DNA from: Candidatus Ideonella esbjergensis
Lineage (GTDB): Bacteria; Pseudomonadota; Gammaproteobacteria; Burkholderiales; Burkholderiaceae_C
Assembly: GCA_016710065.1 (NCBI GenBank)
Contig: JADJLP010000010.1
Span: 496,001-560,000 of the forward strand
Direction of reading: 5' to 3'
Length of the DNA stretch: 64,000 nt
Numbering within the stretch: position 1 is the stretch's first letter; the number at the start of each line of letters is the position of its first letter. The position numbers and the translations under genes are program-made. Shown here one piece after another: positions 48,165 to 57,179 of the stretch. The notes beneath the pieces are model-generated. The model ran no database searches and was not told the DNA's origin. It saw only the letters and a program-made list of their open reading frames with translations.

Positions 48165-48291
48165 TCATGGGCAAGGCCTTTTCCTTTCTGGCCATTTGGC
48201 CGTGAGATGCTTGCGCATCGCTGGTTGCCCGGTTGACCGTCGGCCCAGGTGCGACATCAATTTGGCTTCAATCGTTCGTTCTGGCCGTGGG

Positions 48292-48677
48292 TCATGAGGC
48301 CATCCCAGGGTCGTCACGGCCTTCGCTTTCAGCATCCTGGCGCAGAGCAGGCAGTTGCTTGAGCAACTCTGGCAACCATTGCTGCGTCGTCTCCCAAACC
48401 ACTTCAAGGTCGATATCGAAGTAACCGTGGGCAATGCGGTTGCGCATGCCGCGCATGCTTCGCCACGGCACTTCCGGGTGCGACTGGGTGAACTCGACGT
48501 TACCGCCCATGATCTTTGTGGCGGCTTCCCCGATGACGATGAGGCTCATGATGACGGCCTGCTGCGTGCGTTTGTCGGCCAGAAAGTCGTCTTTGGCCTG
48601 CCCCGCTACGAAGCCGCACGCATCGGTGCAGCCTGGTGGATGTGGTCGATGTAGTCTGGTAGGCGGTTTTGGCTCAT
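48292..48677 (-). pseudogene. hepT: HepT (DUF86) toxin gene with a frameshift
   Basis: The start ATG at 48677 overlaps the mntA stop as ATGA and reads MSQNRLPDYIDHIHQAA. It then runs into a stop after ten further codons. A one-base change near 48626-48628 would continue as TDACGFVAGQAKDDFLADKRTQQAVIMSLIVIGEAATKIM, normal HepT sequence to the end. The RNase motif RNRIAHGYF (R-x4-H-x-Y) is intact in the second frame. HepT is an RNA-cleaving HEPN toxin silenced by MntA, which AMPylates its Tyr. A single missing base suggests recent inactivation or a sequence error. An internal ATG at 48549 could make only the C-terminal 85 residues. Confidence 0.82.
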
Positions 48678-48964
48678 ACCGGTCGTGCCTCTGCCAGCAC
48701 CTGGGCCCGGAACTTCGGCGGCAAATCGCCGGGCGTCAACAGGTCGACGTGGATGCCCAGCAGCGATTCCAGTTCATCCAGCAGCCCGCCCAAGTCCAAC
48801 AGCGTGGCGCCGGGCAGTGCGTCGACCAGCAGGTCGAGATCGCTGCCGTCCCGGTCGGTGCCATGCAACACCGAACCGAAGACGCGCGGGTTCGCCGTGC
48901 GGAAACGGCTCACCGCTTCGCGCACCGCGCTTCGCTTCAGGTCAAGCACAACGGACGGTCGCAT
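48674..48964 (-). CDS. mntA: MntA-type nucleotidyltransferase antitoxin
   Basis: The 96-residue minimal nucleotidyltransferase has the active-site signature GSVLHGTDRDGSDLDLLVD: Gly30-Ser31, ten residues, then Asp42-x-Asp44. MntA antitoxins transfer AMP to a Tyr in the HepT motif and so neutralise it. The ATG at 48964 follows AAAGGAT at good spacing; an ATG two codons upstream (48970) is possible. Its stop overlaps the hepT start by 4 bases, the normal two-gene order. The antitoxin is complete although the toxin frame is broken. Confidence 0.88.
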   Translation of the reverse strand: MRPSVVLDLKRSAVREAVSRFRTANPRVFGSVLHGTDRDGSDLDLLVDALPGATLLDLGGLLDELESLLGIHVDLLTPGDLPPKFRAQVLAEARPV

Positions 48965-48997
48965 GGGCATCCTTTCTTATCGGCAATCGCCGAGATG

Positions 48998-49477
48998 CTA
49001 ACCCTGCCGCGCCGCCTCGATGGCCGCGATGTCGATCTTGGTCATCTCCATCATGGCCTTGAAGGCGCGCTTGGCGGCAACGCGGTCGGGGTCGGTGTAG
49101 GCCGCGATCAGCGCCCTCGGCGTGATCTGCCAGCGTATGCCCCATCGGTCGTGGCACCAGCCGCAGGCGTTGGGCTGGCCGCCGTTGCCGATGATGACGT
49201 TCCACAGCCGGTCGGTCTCGGCCTGGTCGTCGGTGGCCACCTGGAACGAGAAGGCCTCGCTGTGCTGGATGCCCGGGCCACCGTTCAGCCCCAGGCAGGG
49301 GATGCCCATGACGGTGAACTCCACCGTCAGCACATCGCCCTCCTGGCCGGCGGGGTAGTCGCTGGGGGCGCGGTGCACTGCGCCCACGGCGCTGTCGGGA
49401 AAGGTGGCGGCGTAGAACTGCGCGGCCTCCAGTGCCGCGCCGTCGTACCAGATGCAGATGGTGTTCTTGGGGACCAT
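48998..49477 (-). CDS. VOC family protein (PhnB-like)
   Basis: The 159-residue protein has a glyoxalase/VOC fold of the PhnB or 3-demethylubiquinone-methyltransferase-like group: NTICIWYDGAALEAAQFYAATFPDS at the start, GIPCLGLNGGPGIQHSEAFSFQVATDDQAETDRLW in the middle and GWCHDRWGIRWQITPRAL later. These are small metal-dependent or metal-free dimers; substrates differ widely and cannot be read here. GGAGAGCGCCC precedes the ATG. It is 33 bases upstream of mntA on the same strand, and a 94-base gap separates it from purL. Confidence 0.88.
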   Translation of the reverse strand: MVPKNTICIWYDGAALEAAQFYAATFPDSAVGAVHRAPSDYPAGQEGDVLTVEFTVMGIPCLGLNGGPGIQHSEAFSFQVATDDQAETDRLWNVIIGNGGQPNACGWCHDRWGIRWQITPRALIAAYTDPDRVAAKRAFKAMMEMTKIDIAAIEAARQG

Positions 49478-49571
49478 GGGCGCTCTCCTTCAGGTGCCAG
49501 GGCGGTTGCTCAAACCGCCGAGTGTGCCTGCTTGGAAAGCCCCCGTCGCCAGCCCAGCCCTCAACCCACCT

Positions 49572-52500
49572 TTAGCCCACCCACTGGCGCGCGTTGCGGA
49601 ACATGCGCATCCAGGGGCTGAGCGCGCTCACGTCGCCATCGGTCCAGCTCATCAGCGCGTTGCGGAAGACGCGCTCGGGGTGAGGCATCAGCACGGTGAA
49701 GCGGCCGTCGGCAGTGGTGACGGAGGTGAGTCCGCCGGGGCTGCCGTTGGGGTTGAGCGGGTAGACCTCGGTGGGGGCACCGCTGCCGTCCACGAAGCGC
49801 GCCGCGCGCTGCACCCGTGCCGCGTCGCCACGCTGGCTGAAGTCGGCAAAGCCTTCGCCGTGGGCCACGGCGATGGGCAAACGGCTGCCAGCCATGCCCT
49901 GGAAGAAGATGGAGGGGCTTTCCAGCACTTCCATCATCGCCAGGCGGGCCTCGAACTGCTCGCTCTTGTTGCGGGTGAACTTGGGCCAGGCCCCGGCGCC
50001 CGGGATGATGGGCGAGAGCGCGGCCATCATCTGGCAGCCGTTGCAGATGCCCAGGGCGAAGGTGTCGTTGCGGCCGAAGAAGGCCTGGAACTGCTCGGCC
50101 AGCTGCGGGTTGAACATCACCGAGCGGGCCCAGCCTTCGCCGGCGCCCAGGGTGTCGCCGTAACTGAAGCCGCCGCAGGCCACAAAGCCCTTGTAGTCGC
50201 CGAGCTTGGCGCGGCCGGCCTGCAGGTCGCTCATGTGCACGTCAAAGGTGTCGAAGCCGGCCTGCGCGAAGGCGTAGCTGGTTTCCACATGGCTGTTCAC
50301 GCCCTGCTCGCGCAGGATGGCCAGCTTGGGGCGGGCACCGGTGGCAATGAAAGGCGCGGCGATGTCCTCGGCCGCATCGAAGCTGAGCTTCACATGCAGG
50401 CCGGCGTCGTCGCCACCGGCCTGGGCGTGTTCGCTGTCGGCACAGGCCGGGTTGTCGCGCAGGCGGGCGATGCGCCAGCTCACCTCGTCCCACACCTGGT
50501 GCAGGGCCTGCAGCGGCGCGGCGAACTGGCTCTTGGCGTCGCGCCACACCTCCACCACCGCCTTGTCGTTGGGCTTGCCCACCACGTGGCTGCACTTGGA
50601 AAGGCCATGGGCACGCAGGGTGCCCAGCACGGCGTCGCGCTCGGTGGTGCGCACTTGCAGCAGCGCGCCCAGTTCTTCGTTGAACAGGGCCTTGAGGGTC
50701 AGCTCCTCGCGGCGCGCGCTGGTCTGCGTTGCCCAGTTCTTGGCGTCGCCGGTGTCGGCGCGGCTGTCGGAAATGCCGTCGCCCTCGGTGACCAGCATAT
50801 CCACGTTCAGGCTCACGCCGCGCTTGCCGGCAAAGGCCACTTCGCAGGCTGCCGCCCACAAGCCGCCGTCGGAGCGGTCGTGGTAGGCCAGCAGCTTGCC
50901 CTCGGCCCGCAGTTGATTCACGGCGTTGATCAGGCCCTTGAGCTGTTCGGCGTCGTCGAGATCCGGCACTTCGTGGCCAAACTGTTGCAGCGTCTGGCCC
51001 AGGATGGATCCGCCCATGCGGGCCTGGCCATTGCCCAGATCCACCAGGATCAGCGTGGTGTCGCCAGCTTGCAGCTGTGGCGTGAGCGTGCCGCGCACAT
51101 CCGAGAGCGTGGCAAAGGCGGTGACGATCAGCGACACCGGGGCCACCACCTGCTGCTGCACGCCGCCATCACCCTGCCACTTCGTGCGCATCGACAGGCT
51201 GTCCTTGCCCACCGGGATGCTGATGCCAAGCTGAGGGCACAGTTCCATGCCCACGGCCTTCACGGTTTCGTAGAGCGCGGCGTCTTCGCCGGGCTCGCCA
51301 CAGGCAGCCATCCAGTTGGCGCTGAGCTTCACACGGCTGAGTTCAAACGGCGCAGCCAGCAAATTGGTCAGCGCCTCGGCCACGGCCATGCGGCCCGAGG
51401 CCGGGGCGTCCAGTGCGGCCAGCGGCGTGCGCTCGCCCATGCTCATGGCCTCGCCACGGAAACCGCTGTAGTCGGCCAGCGTCACGGCGCAATCGGCCAC
51501 CGGCACCTGCCAGGGCCCCACCATCTGGTCGCGGTGGTTCTGGCCCCCCACGGTGCGGTCGCCGATGGTGATCAGGAAGCGCTTGCTGGCCACAGTGGGG
51601 TGGCGCAGCACGTCGAGCGCGGCCTTTTCCAAGGCCACGCCGGTGAGGTTCATGGCGGGCAGGGTGCGGGCCACGCGCTTGACGTCGCGGTGCATCTTGG
51701 GCGGCTTGCCCAGCAGCACGTCCATGGGCATGTCGATGACGCGTTCGCCGCCGGGGCCGTCTTCAAGAATCAACTCCTTGTCGTCGGTGGCCACGCCCAC
51801 GATGGCGAACGGGCAGCGCTCGCGCTCGCACATCTGCTCGAACAAGGGCAGCTTGGCCGGGTCCACCGCCAGCGTGTAGCGCTCCTGGCTCTCGTTGCAC
51901 CAGATTTCCTTGGGCGCCAGGCCGGTTTCTTCCAGCGGCACCTTGCGCATGTCGAAGCGCGCGCCCTTGCCCGCTCCGTCCACCAACTCAGGGAAGGCAT
52001 TGCTGATGCCACCGGCGCCCACGTCGTGGATGGCGACGATGGGGTTGCCTTCAGCCAGGCCCCAGCAATGGTTGATGACTTCTTGCGCGCGGCGCTGGAT
52101 CTCGGGGTTGCCACGCTGCACCGAATCGAAGTCCAGCGACGCGGCGTTGGTACCAGCCGCCATGGAGCTGGCGGCGCCGCCGCCCATGCCGATGCGCATG
52201 CCCGGGCCGCCCAGCTGGATCAGCAGCGTGCCCGCGCCAAACGGCAGCTTGTGGGTCTGACCATCGCTGATGGTGCCCAGGCCGCCGGCGATCATGATGG
52301 GCTTGTGGTAACCGCGCCGAATGCCGCCCACATCCTGTTCGAAGACGCGGAAGTAGCCGGCCAGGTTGGCGCGGCCGAACTCGTTGTTGAAGGCCGCGCC
52401 GCCCAGCGGGCCCTCGGTCATGATCTGCAGCGGCGAGGCGATGTGTTCGGGCTTGCCGACGCCATTCGCCTCCCAGGGCTCGCTGGTGCCGGGCAGGTTC

Positions 52501-53585
52501 AGGTTGGAAACACTGAAGCCGGTGAGGCCCACCTTGGGGCGCGAGCCGCGGCCGGTGGCGCCCTCGTCGCGGATCTCGCCACCCGCGCCGGTGGAGGCAC
52601 CCGGGAAGGGCGAGATGGCCGTGGGGTGGTTGTGCGTCTCCACCTTCATGAGCACGTGCACGGTCTCGTCCGTGGCGCCGTACAGCGGGGCGTTGGTGAA
52701 GCCCGCGCTTGGGGATGCCGGCAACCAGCGCTGGATGCGGCCGCCCTCCATCACCGCAGCGTTGTCGCTGTAGGCCACCACGCTGTGCTGGGGGTGCAGC
52801 TTCTCGGTGTTGCGGATCATGCCGAACATCGACAGCGGCTGCTTCTCGCCGTCGATGCTGAACTCGGCATTGAAGATCTTGTGCCGGCAGTGCTCGGAGT
52901 TGGCCTGCGCGAACATCATCAGTTCCACGTCGCTGGGGTTGCGGCCCAGACCCTGGAAGGCGTTCACCAGATAGTCGATCTCATCGCCCGACAAGGCCAG
53001 GCCGAAGGTGGTGTTGGCCACCTCCAGCGCCGCCCTGCCCTGGCCCAGCACGTCCACATGGGCCAGCGGCTCGGCGGGTTGCTCGTCAAACAAATGGCGG
53101 GCGGCCTCGCGCTCGAAGGCCACGCTCTCGGTCATGCGGTCGTGCAGCAGCGCGGCGCAGGCTTGAAGTTCTTCGGCGCTCAGGGGCTTGGCGCCGCCGG
53201 TGAGGCTGCTGACCAGGCCACTCTTGAGGCTGAGATGGAATTCGGTGACGCGCTCGACGCGGTGGATGCCCAGACCGCAGTTGTGGGCGATGTCGGTGGC
53301 CTTGGAGGCCCAGGGCGACACGGTGCCCAGACGCGGCATCACCACCAGCAGGGCGCCAGCCTTGTCACCCTCGAAGGCATCGCCATAGTTCAGCAGCGCC
53401 GCCAGCTTGTCCAGCGTGGCGCCGTCCAGGGCAGCATCCGACCACACCCAGTGCACATGCCTGGCGCTCACGCCCGTCACCCTGGGGCAGACCGCCTGGA
53501 TCGCCGGCAACAGTGCGGCGGCGCGGAAGGCTGAAAGGGCATTGCCGCCCTCGAAATGCGACAGGTGCTTGGAAGCTGTGGACAT
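49572..53585 (-). CDS. purL: Phosphoribosylformylglycinamidine synthase (FGAM synthase)
   Basis: The 1337-residue large single-chain PurL converts FGAR to FGAM using glutamine and ATP in purine synthesis. An N-terminal PurS-like part and linker (MMFAQANSEHCRHK) are followed by two ATP-binding halves (VETHNHPTAISPFPGASTGAGGEIRDEGATG; GKDSLSMRT). A C-terminal glutaminase has the nucleophile Cys in ALGICNGCQMM and HGEGFADF. The length is that of the proteobacterial enzyme (about 1300). The start MSTASKHLSHFEGG at 53585 was chosen over an upstream ATG that would add 25 non-homologous residues. It is divergent from map, and the 163-base gap between them holds no clear PurR site. Confidence 0.97.
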   Translation of the reverse strand: MSTASKHLSHFEGGNALSAFRAAALLPAIQAVCPRVTGVSARHVHWVWSDAALDGATLDKLAALLNYGDAFEGDKAGALLVVMPRLGTVSPWASKATDIAHNCGLGIHRVERVTEFHLSLKSGLVSSLTGGAKPLSAEELQACAALLHDRMTESVAFEREAARHLFDEQPAEPLAHVDVLGQGRAALEVANTTFGLALSGDEIDYLVNAFQGLGRNPSDVELMMFAQANSEHCRHKIFNAEFSIDGEKQPLSMFGMIRNTEKLHPQHSVVAYSDNAAVMEGGRIQRWLPASPSAGFTNAPLYGATDETVHVLMKVETHNHPTAISPFPGASTGAGGEIRDEGATGRGSRPKVGLTGFSVSNLNLPGTSEPWEANGVGKPEHIASPLQIMTEGPLGGAAFNNEFGRANLAGYFRVFEQDVGGIRRGYHKPIMIAGGLGTISDGQTHKLPFGAGTLLIQLGGPGMRIGMGGGAASSMAAGTNAASLDFDSVQRGNPEIQRRAQEVINHCWGLAEGNPIVAIHDVGAGGISNAFPELVDGAGKGARFDMRKVPLEETGLAPKEIWCNESQERYTLAVDPAKLPLFEQMCERERCPFAIVGVATDDKELILEDGPGGERVIDMPMDVLLGKPPKMHRDVKRVARTLPAMNLTGVALEKAALDVLRHPTVASKRFLITIGDRTVGGQNHRDQMVGPWQVPVADCAVTLADYSGFRGEAMSMGERTPLAALDAPASGRMAVAEALTNLLAAPFELSRVKLSANWMAACGEPGEDAALYETVKAVGMELCPQLGISIPVGKDSLSMRTKWQGDGGVQQQVVAPVSLIVTAFATLSDVRGTLTPQLQAGDTTLILVDLGNGQARMGGSILGQTLQQFGHEVPDLDDAEQLKGLINAVNQLRAEGKLLAYHDRSDGGLWAAACEVAFAGKRGVSLNVDMLVTEGDGISDSRADTGDAKNWATQTSARREELTLKALFNEELGALLQVRTTERDAVLGTLRAHGLSKCSHVVGKPNDKAVVEVWRDAKSQFAAPLQALHQVWDEVSWRIARLRDNPACADSEHAQAGGDDAGLHVKLSFDAAEDIAAPFIATGARPKLAILREQGVNSHVETSYAFAQAGFDTFDVHMSDLQAGRAKLGDYKGFVACGGFSYGDTLGAGEGWARSVMFNPQLAEQFQAFFGRNDTFALGICNGCQMMAALSPIIPGAGAWPKFTRNKSEQFEARLAMMEVLESPSIFFQGMAGSRLPIAVAHGEGFADFSQRGDAARVQRAARFVDGSGAPTEVYPLNPNGSPGGLTSVTTADGRFTVLMPHPERVFRNALMSWTDGDVSALSPWMRMFRNARQWVG

Positions 53586-53748
53586 GGGGGTTCCGTCGGT
53601 TGGCGGCGGTGCCTGCAGGGAGGGCTCAGCGGTTGCCCGCATCCGCCACAGGGGCGGCATCCGGGAAAGCCCGCGATTTTACGATGCGATGGGACAATGC
53701 CCTGCCGTACCCGAAGCCTTTGACGGCGCCCAGAGATAATCCCGCCCC

Positions 53749-54552
53749 ATGACGATCACCCTCAAGAGCGCCGCCGACATAGCAGGCATGCGCGTCGCCG
53801 GCCGCCTCACCTCAGAAGTGCTGGACATGCTGGCCGAGCATGTGAAGCCCGGTGTCACCACCGAACAGCTCGACAAGCTCTGCCACGACCTGATCGTGTA
53901 CGAGCAAAAGGCCATTCCCGCGCCGCTGAACTACGCGCCCAATGGCTACAAGCCCTACCCCAAGTCGATCTGCGCGTCGATCAACCACCAGGTCTGCCAC
54001 GGCATCCCCAACGACAAGCCGCTGAAGAACGGCGACATCGTCAACCTCGACATCACCGTCATCAAGGACGGCTGGCACGGTGACTCCAGCCGCATGTACG
54101 TGGTAGGCGAAGGCTCCATCGCCGCCAAGCGCCTGTGCCAGATCACTTACGAAGCCATGTGGAAGGGCATCGAGAAGGTCAAGCCCGGCGCGCGCCTGGG
54201 CGACATCGGCCATGCCATCCAGACCTTTGCCGAGAACCAGGGCTTCTCGGTGGTGCGCGAGTTCTGCGGCCACGGCATAGGCCGGGGCTTTCATGAAGAG
54301 CCGCAGGTGCTGCACTACGGCCGCCCCGGCACGCTGGACCTGCTGGTGCCCGGCATGGTGTTCACCATCGAGCCCATGATCAACGCCGGACGGCGCGAGA
54401 TCAAGGAAATGGGCGACGGCTGGACCATCGTCACCAAGGACCGCTCGCTTTCGGCCCAGTGGGAGCACACCATCGCGGTCACCGACACGGGCTACGAGGT
54501 GCTCACGGTCTCGGCCGGCACGCCGCCGGTGCCGGCCTTCGTCACCAGCTGA
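53749..54552 (+). CDS. map: Methionine aminopeptidase, type I
   Basis: The 267-residue enzyme removes the initiator Met from new proteins. The metal ligands are visible in order: NHQVCHGIP (substrate His), VNLDITVIKDGWHGDSSRMY (two Asp), CGHGIGRGFHEEPQVLHYG (His), FTIEPM (Glu) and AQWEHTIAVT (Glu). Length fits the type I enzyme. It is the first gene of a plus-strand unit, and its stop overlaps the glnD start as TGATG. Confidence 0.97.
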   Translation: MTITLKSAADIAGMRVAGRLTSEVLDMLAEHVKPGVTTEQLDKLCHDLIVYEQKAIPAPLNYAPNGYKPYPKSICASINHQVCHGIPNDKPLKNGDIVNLDITVIKDGWHGDSSRMYVVGEGSIAAKRLCQITYEAMWKGIEKVKPGARLGDIGHAIQTFAENQGFSVVREFCGHGIGRGFHEEPQVLHYGRPGTLDLLVPGMVFTIEPMINAGRREIKEMGDGWTIVTKDRSLSAQWEHTIAVTDTGYEVLTVSAGTPPVPAFVTS

Positions 54553-57179
54553 TGCCCGCGCCGACCCAGGCCGCTGCCCCAGCGGCCGCGCCCCTGAGCG
54601 TGGCCGACATGCGGGCGCGCTTTCGCGACGGCAAGCTGGCGCTGCTGGAGCACTTCCGCGTCTCGCGCCCCACCACCACCAGCGCCACGCAACTGATGCG
54701 CGGCCTGGCCCGGCATGTGGACGCCACGCTGACCCTGCTCTGGCAGCAATCGGGCATGCCGGCTGGCGCGGCCCTGCTGGCCGTGGGTGGCTATGGCCGA
54801 GGCGAACTCTTTCCGTATTCCGATGTGGACGTGCTGGTGCTGCTGCCGGCCGGCGAGGCCGCCGCGCAGGCAGCGCAAGAAGCCGTGCCGGCCTTCATCA
54901 CCGCCTGCTGGGACATTGGCCTCGAGATCGGCTCATCGGTACGCACCGTGGCCGAGTGCGTGGCGGAAGCGCAGCGCGATGTCACCTCGCAGACGGCCAT
55001 GCTGGAGAGCCGGCTGCTCTGCGGTGCGCGCAAGCTGTTCAACGCCTTTCGCACCCAGACCGACGCGGCCATGGACCCGGCGGCCTTCCTGCGCGCCAAG
55101 ACGCTGGAGATGCGCCAGCGCCAGATCAAGTACGAGGACACGCCCTACTCGCTCGAGCCCAACTGCAAGGAAAGCCCCGGCGGCCTGCGCGATCTGCAGG
55201 TGGTGGTGTGGGTGGCACGTGCTGCCAGCCTGGGCCGCACCTGGGGCGAGCTGGCAGCCAAGGGCCTGATCACGCCCTTTGAGGTCAAGCAGTTGCAGCG
55301 TCATGAAGGCGCCCTCAAGTTGATCCGCTGCCGGCTGCACCTGGTGGCGGGGCGGCGCGAAGACCGCCTGGTGTTTGACCTGCAAACGGCCGTGGCCGAG
55401 AGCTTTGGCTACCACGCCACCAAGACCGAGCGCGCCTCTGAAGTGCTGATGCACCGCTACTACTGGGCGGCCAAGGCGGTGACCCAGCTCAACCAGATTC
55501 TGATGCTCAACATCGAGGAGCGCATCAACCGCGACGAGGGCGCCCCCATGCGCCCCATCAACGCGCGCTTCCTCGACCGCGCCGGCATGCTGGAGGTGTC
55601 GCACGACAAGCTCTACGACGAGAACCCGCACGCCATCCTCGAGACCTTTCTGGTCTACCAGCAGACGCCCGGCATCAAGGGCCTCTCGGCCCGCACGCTG
55701 CGAGCGCTCTACAACGCCCGCAACGTGATGGGCACGGCCTTTCGCAAAGACCCGCTGAACCGCGACCTCTTCCTCGACATCCTGCGCCAGCCCGAGGGCC
55801 AGACGCATGCCTTCAGGCTGATGAACCAGACCTCGGTGCTGGGTCGCTACCTGTGGGTGTTCCGCCGCATCGTGGGCCGCATGCAGCACGACCTGTTCCA
55901 TGTGTACACGGTGGACCAGCACATCCTGATGGTGCTGCGCAATGTGCGGCGCTTCTTCATCCCCGAGCATGCGCACGAGTACCCCTTCTGCAGCCAGCTG
56001 GCCGCGCAGTGGGACCAGCCCTGGCTGCTGTACATCGCCGCCCTGTTCCATGACGTGGCCAAGGGCCGTGGCGGCGACCACTCCGACCTGGGTGGCGTGG
56101 AGGTGCGGCGCTTTGGCCGCGACCACGGCCTTGAAAAGGACGAGATCGCGCTGGTGGAATTCGTGGTGCGCAACCACTTGCTGATGAGCCGCGTGGCGCA
56201 GAAGGAGGACCTCTCCGACCCCGAGGTGATCGGCCGCTTTGCCAGGCAGATGGGCAGCGCCCGCAACCTCACGGCGCTGTACCTGCTCACCGTGGCCGAC
56301 ATTCGCGGCACCAGCCCCAAGGTCTGGAACGCCTGGAAGGGCAAGCTGCTGGAAGACCTGTACCGCTACACGCTGCGCGCGCTGGGCGGTGCCACGCCCA
56401 GCGCCGACGCCGAGATCGAGGCCCGCAAGCAGGAGGCCAAGCAGATCCTGGCGCTGCACAGTGCCCTGCCCGGCACCGAGGAGCCATTGTGGAAGACCGT
56501 GGACGTGAGCTACTTTGCCCGCCACGACGCCACTGAGATCGCCTGGCATGCACGCGCGCTGTGGCGCTACCTCGATACGCAAACACCCATCGTCAGCGCC
56601 CGCCCCTCGCCCATCGGCGAAGGCCTGCAGGTGCTGGTGTTCTCACCTGACCGGCCCGATCTGTTCGCACGCATCTGCGGCTACTTTGATGGCGCAGGCT
56701 TCTCCATCCAGGACGCCAAGGTGCACACCACGCGTTCCGCCTATGCGCTCGACACCTTCCAGGTGGTGAACCCCAACGCCTTCGACCAGAGCGCATCGGC
56801 CTACCGCGACATGATCTCGTTGGTGGAAACCCAAGCCACCCAGGCCCTGGCCAGCGACGGCCCGCTGCCGCCGCCGGGCAAGGGCCGGGTTTCGCGCCGG
56901 GTGCGCTCGTTCCCGGTCAAGCCGCGTGTCTCGCTGCGGCCCGACGAAAAGGCCCAGCGCTGGCTACTGTCGATCAGCGCTAGCGACCGCTCTGGCCTGC
57001 TCTACGCCGTGGCCCGCGTGCTGGGCGCCCACCAGATCAGCCTGCAACTGGCCAAGATCTCCACGCTGGGCGAACGGGTGGAAGACACCTTCCTGGTCAG
57101 CGGCGCCGAGCTGCAAAAGCCGCGCATGCAGTTGCAGGTGGAGTCGGAACTGCTCGACGCCATTGCCACACCCGCATGA
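54552..57179 (+). CDS. glnD: PII uridylyltransferase/uridylyl-removing enzyme
   Basis: The 875-residue sensor of glutamine has an N-terminal nucleotidyltransferase site GGYGRGELFPYSDVDVLVLL (Asp91, Asp93). A central HD hydrolase has HTVDQHILMVL and LFHDVAKGRGGDHSDLG, and two C-terminal ACT domains carry LQVLVFSPDRPDLFARICGYF and LLSISASDRSGLLYAVARVLG. It modifies and demodifies the PII protein, linking nitrogen status to glutamine synthetase and Ntr genes. The ATG at 54552 is coupled to map, and its stop overlaps the mnmH start (ATGA). This makes a map-glnD-mnmH operon. Confidence 0.97.
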   Translation: MPAPTQAAAPAAAPLSVADMRARFRDGKLALLEHFRVSRPTTTSATQLMRGLARHVDATLTLLWQQSGMPAGAALLAVGGYGRGELFPYSDVDVLVLLPAGEAAAQAAQEAVPAFITACWDIGLEIGSSVRTVAECVAEAQRDVTSQTAMLESRLLCGARKLFNAFRTQTDAAMDPAAFLRAKTLEMRQRQIKYEDTPYSLEPNCKESPGGLRDLQVVVWVARAASLGRTWGELAAKGLITPFEVKQLQRHEGALKLIRCRLHLVAGRREDRLVFDLQTAVAESFGYHATKTERASEVLMHRYYWAAKAVTQLNQILMLNIEERINRDEGAPMRPINARFLDRAGMLEVSHDKLYDENPHAILETFLVYQQTPGIKGLSARTLRALYNARNVMGTAFRKDPLNRDLFLDILRQPEGQTHAFRLMNQTSVLGRYLWVFRRIVGRMQHDLFHVYTVDQHILMVLRNVRRFFIPEHAHEYPFCSQLAAQWDQPWLLYIAALFHDVAKGRGGDHSDLGGVEVRRFGRDHGLEKDEIALVEFVVRNHLLMSRVAQKEDLSDPEVIGRFARQMGSARNLTALYLLTVADIRGTSPKVWNAWKGKLLEDLYRYTLRALGGATPSADAEIEARKQEAKQILALHSALPGTEEPLWKTVDVSYFARHDATEIAWHARALWRYLDTQTPIVSARPSPIGEGLQVLVFSPDRPDLFARICGYFDGAGFSIQDAKVHTTRSAYALDTFQVVNPNAFDQSASAYRDMISLVETQATQALASDGPLPPPGKGRVSRRVRSFPVKPRVSLRPDEKAQRWLLSISASDRSGLLYAVARVLGAHQISLQLAKISTLGERVEDTFLVSGAELQKPRMQLQVESELLDAIATPA

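Noticed and set aside
48118..48168. TTG at 48118 as the true start of the Ig-like lipoprotein
   Set aside because: It has no Shine-Dalgarno sequence and would remove the basic N-region and part of the hydrophobic core. ATG 48168, in the repeat-shifted frame, gives a far better signal peptide.
49452..53534. A 1360-codon open frame on the plus strand opposite purL, with similar long frames opposite tex (7053-10811) and thrS (1829-3676)
   Set aside because: These are antisense shadows caused by high third-position GC. Their translations are rich in His, Gln, Val and Leu with no domain, and the minus-strand genes are unmistakable.
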